From Chloroflexota bacterium (lineage in GTDB: Bacteria; Chloroflexota; Dehalococcoidia; Lucifugimonadales; UBA3495), in assembly GCA_022561675.1 (NCBI GenBank), contig JADFQT010000157.1, positions 1 to 6,354 on the forward strand: DNA of 6,354 nucleotides. The letters are read 5' to 3'. Position numbers and translations under genes: made by a program. Below are positions 1-5,052 of the stretch, piece after piece (position 1 is the first letter of the stretch; every line of letters starts with the position of its first letter). The notes beneath the pieces are model-generated. The model did not search any database. It was not told the origin of the DNA and saw only the letters and a program-made list of their open reading frames with translations.

Positions 1-17
1 CGGTTCCAGAGGTTCTT

Positions 18-743
18 GTGGTTGACGACAACGCTCCCGGCGCTAACAGGGAATCCCTCGCCTCCGCGCCCATGACCGTCTTTGAAATGATCGAAGGGCT
101 ACCCTTTGAGGGAGAGGCCGGCCGGGGATTGTTGTTTCGCACCAATCGGGGAGAGATACCCGCCATTATTCACCGGGCTCCCAGGCACCGGGCTCCAAGC
201 TGCGAGCTGGCGATTATTTGGGTTGGTGGCGCCAGGGGCGGTTTCGGCGGCCCGGCCGGTGGGATGTACGCCCGGCTGGCTGAACGATTCCTGAATAAAG
301 GCATCACCTCATTACGTTTGAACTACCGGCAGCCTAATGTCCTGCCCGAATGTGTCCTGGACCTGCTGGCCGGTATTGCCATGCTTAAAGGAACGGGACA
401 CCAGCCCTTGGTCCTGGTAGGGCACTCTTTCGGGGGAGCGGTAGTAGTCGCCGCCGGTGTGGCCAGCAGCCATGTGCAGGGCGTGGTTTGTCTGTCGCCT
501 CAGACCCACGGGGCCGGCATGGCGGGCCAATTGTCCCCCAAGGCTCTGCTGGTGGTGCATGGCAAGAGCGATTCCCGCTTGCCCTACTCCTGTGGCGTGC
601 AAATCCACGACTGGGCGCAAGAACCGAAACAGCTGGTGCTTTATGAGGGGGCCGAGCACCGGCTGGATGAATGTAAGGACGAGTTGGAGAGTCTCCTCCT
701 GGAATGGATTCCAACCACCCTGACTTCGGCCCTATCCGGCTGA
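18..743 (+). CDS. alpha/beta hydrolase, dienelactone-hydrolase-like
   Basis: A predicted cytosolic serine hydrolase of the alpha/beta fold, 241 aa from the GTG at 18. The nucleophile elbow GHSFGG lies at residues 135-140 with Ser137. An Asp in HGKSD (Asp185) and a His in EGAEH (His214) sit where the fold places the rest of the triad. A Gly-rich loop (WVGGARGGFGG, 68-78) follows the first core strand and may form the oxyanion hole. The substrate cannot be told; esterase, thioesterase or dienelactone hydrolase are all possible. The start is uncertain. GTG 18 has AGAGG 5 nt upstream, but the frame stays open to the window edge, so the gene may begin further left. ATG 72 would still give a complete fold (223 aa) but lacks a good ribosome binding site. 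Residues 52-61 (HRAPR then HRAPS) come from a 15 bp tandem duplication. It converges on the epimerase gene. Confidence 0.85.
   Translation: MVDDNAPGANRESLASAPMTVFEMIEGLPFEGEAGRGLLFRTNRGEIPAIIHRAPRHRAPSCELAIIWVGGARGGFGGPAGGMYARLAERFLNKGITSLRLNYRQPNVLPECVLDLLAGIAMLKGTGHQPLVLVGHSFGGAVVVAAGVASSHVQGVVCLSPQTHGAGMAGQLSPKALLVVHGKSDSRLPYSCGVQIHDWAQEPKQLVLYEGAEHRLDECKDELESLLLEWIPTTLTSALSG
171..200. repeat. 15 bp tandem duplication inside the hydrolase gene
   Basis: Two adjacent 15 bp units, CACCGGGCTCCCAGG (171-185) and CACCGGGCTCCAAGC (186-200), are identical over the first 11 bases. The duplication is in frame and encodes HRAPR followed by HRAPS just before the first core strand. It probably lengthens a surface loop. 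Replication slippage is the simplest origin. Confidence 0.75.
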
Positions 744-779
744 TTCTTTCCCCGAGGTCGGCCCCATTATCCTGGCCGC

Positions 780-803
780 GAAACAACCCGTGAAACAACC
801 GGG
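780..803. repeat. 12 bp intergenic tandem duplication
   Basis: Two adjacent units, GAAACAACCCGT (780-791) and GAAACAACCGGG (792-803), match over the first 9 bases. They lie about 40 bp after the hydrolase stop. No function is evident; it resembles the other short tandem duplications in this half of the window. Confidence 0.55.
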
Positions 804-868
804 GTACTGCAACCAGGGGAAGGCGATACCTTCAGATTAATCGGACAGACCAAGCAACTATCTCAAAA

Positions 869-1039
869 TGTCACCCCGAGGGAAGCGAGGGGTCCAAAGT
901 CTCTGGGCACATGGTACTGACGCCATTGGATATGGTGTGACTGCCGTACTGACTCGTGGGAATTTACGGGCCCAGGATTTAGATTCCTCAGTCGCGGAGT
1001 TTATCCTGAGCCGAGCCGAAGGGCTCCTTCGAAATGACA
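869..1039. repeat. TGTCA-ended imperfect inverted-repeat element
   Basis: About 171 bp bounded by imperfect inverted ends. The left end reads TGTCACCCCGAGGGAAGC; the right end, on the complementary strand, reads TGTCATTTCGAAGGAGCC. The terminal TGTCA is exact and the next bases are related. The right arm has a nested hairpin, GAGCC-GAAG-GGCTC (1013-1026), starting 13 nt in from its end. The interior carries an 8 bp direct repeat GTACTGAC (914-921 and 946-953). No transposase is encoded and I see no target-site duplication. It looks like a non-autonomous dispersed repeat (MITE-like or repetitive extragenic palindrome). Phrases such as TTTATCCTGAGC next to CGAAGGGCTC resemble intergenic repeats common in Chloroflexota and some other bacteria. 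That resemblance is from memory and not searched. Confidence 0.6.
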
Positions 1040-1073
1040 TTGGTCGTTTTGAGCTAGATTCTGACCGGGCAGC

Positions 1074-2060
1074 CTAATCGAGAAATGGCGCCGATCGGCG
1101 CCAGGCCAGGTACTCCCTCAGTCCGGCGGCCAGATCGTGTTTTGGCGTCCAGCCCAGGTCCTGGTACAGGCGGTGGCCCGACAGCGGACCTCGGGAGGGT
1201 TCCGAGCTGCGGGGAGCCGCGTCGGCGCCAAGCTCAACCTCTACCCTGGTCTCGGGTAATATTTCCTTGAGCCGATCAAGAATCTCGGAGTAGGTAATCC
1301 AACGCCCGGCCGTCAGGTTATAGAGGTCGTGGGGTAGGACGGGCGCGTCCAGCACGGCTCTTACCCCATCGGCAATGTCGGCGATGTAGGTGTAATCTCG
1401 ACCGGCGTCGGGGTCCGTCAGGCTGATGGTTTCGCCCCGCAGGGCCTGCCCAGTCCACTGGTAAAGCACCGACATCACCCCCCGGTGGCCCGTGATCCGT
1501 TCCATGGGGCCGTAGGGCGTGCTAAGCCGGATGCTGGCGGTGGAAAGCTGATGCAGCTCGCCGTACCGGCGGGTCAGCAGCTCACTGGTATATTTGGTGA
1601 TTCCGTAGAGGAAATCCGGGCGCGGCGCGGCGTCTTCATTAAAGGTCTGGTCCGGCGCGGCGGCGGCGCCGTAGGCGGCTCCAGAGCTGACGTAGACGAA
1701 CCGCTGAACCCGCAACCGGCGGGCCAACTCCAGTAAGTTGGTGGTCCCGGTAATATTTATGTCAACTATCTCCCGGCTGCGCTCCGTTTCCAGGGGAATG
1801 CGGTTGACCGTGTAGACCGCGGCATGGACTATCTTGTCTATCGCCTGCGTCCGCTCCAAGAAAGTACGGTCCAGGAAAGTGCGGTCCAGGATGTCTCCGG
1901 TAATAAATGTGACCTGGGAAGACCGGTCGCCAAGAAAGCTACGCATCAGCTGATCCGGAGAATTCAGGTCCAGACTGATCACCTGGTGGCCAGCCCTAGC
2001 CAATTCTTTGACGATATTCGCCCCAACAAATCCCGTGCCCCCGGTTACCAGTGTGGCCAT
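1074..2060 (-). CDS. NAD-dependent epimerase/dehydratase (extended SDR)
   Basis: A 328 aa extended short-chain dehydrogenase of the nucleotide-sugar epimerase type, probably cytosolic. The N-terminal Rossmann motif TGGTGFVG is at residues 6-13. Asp31 ends strand two, which favours NAD over NADP. GD at 55-56 is the adenine-binding position and HAA is at 79-81. Catalytic Ser125/Ser126 and YGITK (Tyr152, Lys156) are present, followed by the family segment RDYTYIADIADGV (221-233). The length is normal for the family, but the substrate is not identifiable. It could be a sugar epimerase, a dehydratase or a reductase acting on a non-sugar ketone. The ATG has GGAGG 6 nt upstream (2067-2071, complement). 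It starts 38 nt after the ketopantoate-reductase-like stop on the same strand, so co-transcription is likely. An in-frame 15 bp duplication gives DRTFL twice at residues 59-68. Confidence 0.88.
   Translation of the reverse strand: MATLVTGGTGFVGANIVKELARAGHQVISLDLNSPDQLMRSFLGDRSSQVTFITGDILDRTFLDRTFLERTQAIDKIVHAAVYTVNRIPLETERSREIVDINITGTTNLLELARRLRVQRFVYVSSGAAYGAAAAPDQTFNEDAAPRPDFLYGITKYTSELLTRRYGELHQLSTASIRLSTPYGPMERITGHRGVMSVLYQWTGQALRGETISLTDPDAGRDYTYIADIADGVRAVLDAPVLPHDLYNLTAGRWITYSEILDRLKEILPETRVEVELGADAAPRSSEPSRGPLSGHRLYQDLGWTPKHDLAAGLREYLAWRRSAPFLD
1854..1892. repeat. 15 bp tandem repeat, about 2.5 copies, in the epimerase gene
   Basis: On the + strand the units are CTCCAAGAAAGTACG (1854-1868), GTCCAGGAAAGTGCG (1869-1883) and a partial GTCCAGGAT. 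Read on the coding strand this gives DRTFL, DRTFL, ERT (residues 59-71), between the GD adenine-binding motif and the HAA motif. The reading frame is kept, so the protein gains about five residues in a surface helix. Confidence 0.75.
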
Positions 2061-2066
2061 GCTCTT

Positions 2067-2071
2067 CCTCC
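2067..2071 (-). promoter_or_regulatory. Shine-Dalgarno of the epimerase gene
   Basis: The complement of CCTCC gives GGAGG 6 nt before the ATG at 2060. This supports translation from that ATG independently of the upstream gene. Confidence 0.75.
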
Positions 2072-2076
2072 AAGAA

Positions 2077-2112
2077 AACGCGCAAGTTAAAGCGCAGGTT
2101 AACGCGCTTGTT
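2077..2112. repeat. 12 bp tandem repeat, three copies, across a stop codon
   Basis: Three adjacent units: AACGCGCAAGTT (2077-2088), AAAGCGCAGGTT (2089-2100) and AACGCGCTTGTT (2101-2112). The last unit covers the C-terminal Glu-Gln-Ala-Arg codons of the ketopantoate-reductase-like gene. The stop codon (2099-2101, complement) sits at the second/third unit junction. The first two units fill most of the 38 bp spacer to the epimerase start. It probably arose by slippage, and it sets the spacing between two co-transcribed genes. Confidence 0.7.
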
Positions 2113-3040
2113 CCGGATGGCCGCCCTTAAAGGGGTTGACCATCGCGTAGATCAGGTTATTGACCGGCGTGGGCGCCTGGGCCATCCTACCGGCTCGAAC
2201 CACTGCGCCGTTGAGGGCATCCAGCTCCAGCGGCCGGCCTGCCACGACATCGGCATGCATGGAGGCGTGCATCTGCTCCAGAGAGCCCTCGATGTAACTC
2301 ATGGTGCTGCTGACCACATCTTCCGCCAAGTTTACTCCCAGGGCTCTGGCTACCACCTCTATTTCTCGCATACAGTCGATTATGGCCTCGCGCCATTCCG
2401 GGCGTGGCACCAGCTGGGCCATGGTTTGTCTAGAGAGGGTGGTGACCCCGGCCATGGTGGCGATGAAAATGAACTTGGTCCACAGGGTTTGTTGGATGTC
2501 CTGGGTAAACTGGGCTGGGATCCCCGACTGTTCCAAAGCCCGCAAGATGAGCTGGCCCCGGTCCGAGTCGGACCCATCCAATTCCCCAAATACGATCCGC
2601 ACCACCTGGCCCGACTGCCGGACTACCCCGGGGTCGGGTCGGCTGGCCTCGATGTAGGCCGCGCCGGGCAGGACTTTTTTCGATCTTACAACCGGAGCCA
2701 CAGCTTGAGCCACCGCCTGGTAGCTGTCTATGCCGTTCTGCAGGCACAGGACTGCGGTGTCCTCATCAATCAGGGGAAGCATGGCCGGGACCGCCTGGGC
2801 GTTATGGTAAGTCTTGACCGTGAGGAGTACCAACTCCACCGGTCCCACCGAAATTGGGTCGTCGGTGGTTGCGCACCGGACCGTGAACTCCCGGTCATCG
2901 GTGACTATTTTCAGGCCGTGAGCCTCGATGGCCTGCCGGTGGGCCCCTCTGGCGATCAGGGTCACCTGGTGGCCTCCCTGGGCCAGCATTCCGCCGAAGT
3001 AGCCGCCGATACTGCCCGCGCCCATGACCGCTATTTTCAT
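2099..3040 (-). CDS. ketopantoate reductase family protein (ApbA/PanE-like)
   Basis: A 313 aa cytosolic NADP-dependent 2-ketoacid reductase. The family's reference reaction is reduction of 2-dehydropantoate to pantoate. The N-terminal dinucleotide motif GAGSIGG is at 7-13 and Arg31 is the NADP-phosphate position. VKT with Lys76, QNG at 101-103, and Lys189 (catalytic lysine position, in LWTKF) follow. The C-terminal helical domain has SMHADVVAGRPLELDALNG with Ser260 and Glu272, spaced 12 residues apart like Ser244 and Glu256 of E. coli PanE. All key residues are kept, so it is likely active. I chose the ATG at 3040 because the Rossmann strand must begin at the N-terminus and GGAG lies 7 nt upstream. 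An in-frame ATG at 3091 would add 17 non-conserved residues. Pairing with an epimerase and not with pan genes suggests a catabolic or other 2-ketoacid substrate, which is inference. Confidence 0.88.
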   Translation of the reverse strand: MKIAVMGAGSIGGYFGGMLAQGGHQVTLIARGAHRQAIEAHGLKIVTDDREFTVRCATTDDPISVGPVELVLLTVKTYHNAQAVPAMLPLIDEDTAVLCLQNGIDSYQAVAQAVAPVVRSKKVLPGAAYIEASRPDPGVVRQSGQVVRIVFGELDGSDSDRGQLILRALEQSGIPAQFTQDIQQTLWTKFIFIATMAGVTTLSRQTMAQLVPRPEWREAIIDCMREIEVVARALGVNLAEDVVSSTMSYIEGSLEQMHASMHADVVAGRPLELDALNGAVVRAGRMAQAPTPVNNLIYAMVNPFKGGHPEQAR

Positions 3041-3047
3041 GCAGCTT

Positions 3048-3051
3048 CTCC
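3048..3051 (-). promoter_or_regulatory. Shine-Dalgarno deciding the ketopantoate-reductase start
   Basis: The complement gives GGAG, with a 7 nt spacer to the ATG at 3040. This supports that start over the longer in-frame ATG at 3091. Confidence 0.7.
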
Positions 3052-3197
3052 GGGTCTCAGCTTTCCGGCCCCAGCTTGGGGGATAGACCATGCCAAAGAT
3101 ACTCCCTGGGCAGGGCAGTGGGCAAGAACAACGTTGGCCGCGGAGCCTGGGTGGAAAGCTACCCCCTGGTTATCGACTCCTGAAGAAATTATTTAGC

Positions 3198-3211
3198 TTT
3201 GGAGTTCCAAA
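3198..3211. promoter_or_regulatory. candidate operator, perfect 6+2+6 dyad
   Basis: TTTGGAGTTCCAAA is a perfect inverted repeat with 6 bp half-sites and a 2 bp centre. It lies 157 bp before the reverse gene's start and about 330 bp before the forward gene's start. The size suits a dimeric regulator. No regulator gene is in the window, so the role is only inferred. Confidence 0.3.
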
Positions 3212-3525
3212 CCCGCTTCATTCCTCTTTTTCAAAGGGTGGCACCTATACAGCGTTTAGCTATAGATGCCAGGTTCAGCAAGGGGATGGGCATTTTAAGC
3301 GCCCTCGTCGGGCTTGGTCGTCCTTGACGCTGGTCCCTTTTGTCCCTATCCTTCCCCCGAAGGCTTGCGGCCCCCTGAAGTCCTGTGGCAGACTCATGGC
3401 CTTTCCGGCAGGCTCGCCGGTCCGTCCAGCGTCCCTATCGCAAACCCAAGGTGGGATCTACATGGACCGCCATACCAATCCCTTTGGGGTTGATCTTGCC
3501 ATTAGTTCAGTTAACTCCTAAATCT

Positions 3526-3531
3526 GGAGGA
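3526..3531 (+). promoter_or_regulatory. Shine-Dalgarno of the DUF35 gene
   Basis: GGAGGA lies 7 nt before the ATG at 3539. It is strong and fixes the start of the zinc-ribbon/OB-fold gene. Confidence 0.75.
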
Positions 3532-3538
3532 GAAGAGA

Positions 3539-3961
3539 ATGACCCAGCCAGCGCCTCCGATCACCCCTCCGATTCCCCAACCCGAGTCTGACTTCTACTG
3601 GGAGAAGTGCAAGGCCCACGAGCTCTGGCTCCGCCATTGCAAGGCCTGCGATCAGACTTACTTCTACCCCAGGGACATCTGCCCCGATTGCTTTTCCCGG
3701 GATACCGAATGGATCCAGACCAACGGCCGGGGGATTGTCCACACCTTCTGCATCGTACATAGAGCGCCGGTCCCGGCATTCAGGGATCGGGCTCCCTATG
3801 TTCCGGCCATCGTTGAGCTGGAAGGGGGCGCCAGGATGGCCACCAACCTGGTGGAGGTAGAGCCGGACCCCGCCGTGATTAAATGCGGGATGGCCGTGGA
3901 AGTGGTCTTCGAAGACCTGGATGAGAAAATCAGCCTGCCCCAATTCCGGCCGGTTTCCTAA
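3539..3961 (+). CDS. Zn-ribbon and OB-fold protein (DUF35 family)
   Basis: A 140 aa cytosolic protein of the DUF35 type, normal length for the family. After a Pro-rich N-terminus (residues 4-15) comes the family helix around FYWEKCKAHEL. A rubredoxin-like zinc ribbon follows with Cys34, Cys37, Cys48 and Cys51 (HCKAC and ICPDC). The OB-fold half includes GRGIVHTFCIVHRA (63-76), then VPAIVELEGGARM and a C-terminal VVFEDLDEKISLPQF. Known relatives are small partners of thiolase-like enzymes, for example BbsA with BbsB in benzylsuccinate oxidation, or act as acyl-CoA-binding partners of hydratases. No thiolase is present here. The gene is followed after 14 bp by an SDR, suggesting a two-gene operon for a CoA-thioester or keto intermediate. 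That role is inference. Confidence 0.9.
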   Translation: MTQPAPPITPPIPQPESDFYWEKCKAHELWLRHCKACDQTYFYPRDICPDCFSRDTEWIQTNGRGIVHTFCIVHRAPVPAFRDRAPYVPAIVELEGGARMATNLVEVEPDPAVIKCGMAVEVVFEDLDEKISLPQFRPVS

Positions 3962-3975
3962 AACTGGGTGCTTGT

Positions 3976-4770
3976 TTGGAGCCGGCCCCGGATCTAACCG
4001 GTAAAGTCGCCATCGTCACAGGCGGCAGTCGGGGAATCGGCCGGGCCATATGCATCGGTTTAGCCCAGGCCGGCGTCCGGGTGGCGGTCGCCTCGCGGAC
4101 TGAGGCCGACACTTCATCCGAGTCGGATTACCAGAGATACGCCTCCGGCACCATCCACGAAACCGCGGAGACCATTCGAGCGCAGGGCGGCACCGCTGTC
4201 GGCATTAGGTGTGACCTTTCGCAAGCCGAAGAGATCGAAGCCCTGGTGGGGACCACGCTGGAGCGCTTCGGTCGCATTGATATCCTGGTTTCCAACGCGG
4301 GTATCGACTGTGAAGCGCCGGTGCCGGACCTGGATGTGGATCTGCTGGACCGGTGCCTGGCGGTCAACGTACGGGCCCCTTTGTTGCTGTGTAAATACGC
4401 CCTGCCGGCGATAATGGCCCAGAATTCGGGTGGCTCCATCTTTGCCATAACTTCCGGTTCGGCTCGCACCTATCGCTCGGGTCGTGTAGCTTATTCCATG
4501 AGCAAAGCCGCGTTGGAGCGGATGTTCCTCAGCTTGGCGGAAGAGGTGCGCGCCGAGAATATCGCGGTCAATCTGTTCGGCCCGGGGCGGGTAGATACCT
4601 GGATGAACCGCCGGGGGGATTGGCCCGGCACTGCTCATATACCCATGGTCCAGCCGGAGGAGGTGATTCCGGCGGCGGTTTGGCTGGCCGGCCAGACCGC
4701 TCAGACCTTCACCGGGCAGGTGGTCGAGCGGGCCGAATTCGGCGCCACCTGGGGCACTATCGAGAGCTGA
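3976..4770 (+). CDS. SDR family oxidoreductase, NADP-type
   Basis: A 264 aa classical short-chain dehydrogenase/reductase, probably a cytosolic tetramer. TGGSRGIG is at 15-22. Ser40-Arg41 after strand two favours NADP(H). Asp80, NAG (107-109), Asn131, Ser160, Tyr173 and Lys177 (YSMSK) complete the cofactor and catalytic set, and FGPGRVDTWM follows at 201-210. All key residues are intact. The loop after Arg41 is longer than usual (residues 42-58, acidic and Ser-rich) and leads into GTIHETAETIRAQGG. This recalls the HSDL2-like group of SDRs, though only weakly. The substrate is unknown; a hydroxyacyl-CoA, sterol or other alcohol/ketone are options. The start is TTG with a weak GGGTG 5 nt upstream and lies 14 bp after the DUF35 stop, so translation is probably coupled to that gene. 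Confidence 0.88.
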   Translation: MEPAPDLTGKVAIVTGGSRGIGRAICIGLAQAGVRVAVASRTEADTSSESDYQRYASGTIHETAETIRAQGGTAVGIRCDLSQAEEIEALVGTTLERFGRIDILVSNAGIDCEAPVPDLDVDLLDRCLAVNVRAPLLLCKYALPAIMAQNSGGSIFAITSGSARTYRSGRVAYSMSKAALERMFLSLAEEVRAENIAVNLFGPGRVDTWMNRRGDWPGTAHIPMVQPEEVIPAAVWLAGQTAQTFTGQVVERAEFGATWGTIES

Positions 4771-4872
4771 ACGCCGAGCCCAATTGACCCCGCCCATTGT
4801 CCAACTTTCACTGGCCAACTCCCAGATTTCCACTACGGGTAAATTTGCTCAGGGCCTTTTAATTATCCTCGC

Positions 4873-4949
4873 TGTCATTGCGAGCGGAGCGAAGCAATCT
4901 CTTGAGGGATAAGAGAGATTGCTTCGGGCCTGCGGCCCTCGCAATGACA
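4873..4949. repeat. 77 bp palindromic dispersed-type repeat
   Basis: A long stem-loop. The left arm (4873-4901) starts TGTCATTGCGAG and ends GAAGCAATCTC. The right arm (4915-4949) is its complement at both the 12 outer and 11 inner bases. The arms differ only in the middle: CGGAGC on the left and a 12-base GC-rich piece on the right that folds as GGGCC-TGC-GGCCC (4926-4938). The stem continues past the inner arms with a bulge around a GAGGGAT loop. No coding capacity and no clear target-site duplication. Such TGTCATTGCGAG palindromes are familiar as intergenic repeats in many bacterial genomes. Its position 102 bp after the SDR stop could also let the RNA hairpin affect transcript ends or stability. 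Confidence 0.8.
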
Positions 4950-5038
4950 ATTGGAAGAGCGGGCATATTTGCTACCCTGGCTAGGCTCCGGGTAGTATAC
5001 TGGCCCCGTAAACCCTAGCTTTTAACGTTAGCTTTGTT

Positions 5039-5045
5039 GGAGGAG
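5039..5045 (+). promoter_or_regulatory. Shine-Dalgarno of the CMD-family gene
   Basis: GGAGGAG lies 7 nt before the ATG at 5053. It is the strongest ribosome binding site in the window and fixes that start. Upstream, TATACT (4996-5001) could be a -10 box, but no -35 box sits at a normal distance. Confidence 0.75.
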
Positions 5046-5052
5046 TAAGCGT

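Larger units (their letters stand above)
744..1073. other. convergent intergenic gap with repeat element
   Basis: This 330 bp gap lies between the stops of two convergent genes. The first 125 bp hold a 12 bp tandem repeat at 780-803 (GAAACAACCCGT then GAAACAACCGGG) and no recognisable gene. Positions 869-1039 are an inverted-repeat element, described separately. Short open frames on both strands inside that element have no family resemblance and follow its palindromic composition, so I do not call them genes. No clear hairpin with a T-run was found. The heptamer CTCAAAA (862-868) is repeated inverted as TTTTGAG (1047-1053), just outside the element. Confidence 0.6.
3041..3538. other. divergent intergenic region, no convincing gene
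   Basis: This 498 bp lies between the starts of the divergent ketopantoate-reductase-like and DUF35 genes and should hold promoters for both. A 143-codon open frame (3090-3521, +) overlaps it, but its translation is low-complexity, lacks a recognisable fold or family, and has no good ribosome binding site. I read it as chance. Visible small structures are a perfect dyad at 3198-3211, an imperfect one at 3245-3265 (CTATA and TATAG ends), and a repeated heptamer TTTAGCT (3192-3198 and 3255-3261). No pair of -35 and -10 boxes with normal spacing was convincing on either strand. Confidence 0.55.

Noticed and set aside
868..1077. Short open frames on both strands in the left inverted-repeat element
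   Set aside because: They follow the palindromic repeat sequence and have no family resemblance.
3040..3091. Longer N-terminus for the ketopantoate-reductase-like protein starting at 3091
   Set aside because: The 17 extra residues precede the Rossmann strand, are not family-like, and a good ribosome binding site sits before the ATG at 3040.
2051..3196. 381-codon open frame on the + strand
   Set aside because: It lies antisense over the ketopantoate-reductase-like gene, whose full set of family motifs is on the other strand; this is a GC-rich shadow frame.
3404..3420. CCGGC/GCCGG hairpin as a terminator
   Set aside because: Short stem, no T-run, and no gene ends nearby.
3090..3521. 143-codon open frame on the + strand in the divergent region
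   Set aside because: No recognisable domain, poor ribosome binding site, irregular composition, and it overlaps the upstream leader of the reverse gene.
4114..4833. 239-codon reverse open frame
   Set aside because: It is antisense to the SDR gene, which has all its catalytic motifs; no domain is visible in the reverse frame.
4969..5001. TTGCTA and TATACT as a promoter for the CMD-family gene
   Set aside because: The spacer would be 21 bp, too long for a standard promoter; only the -10-like box is plausible.
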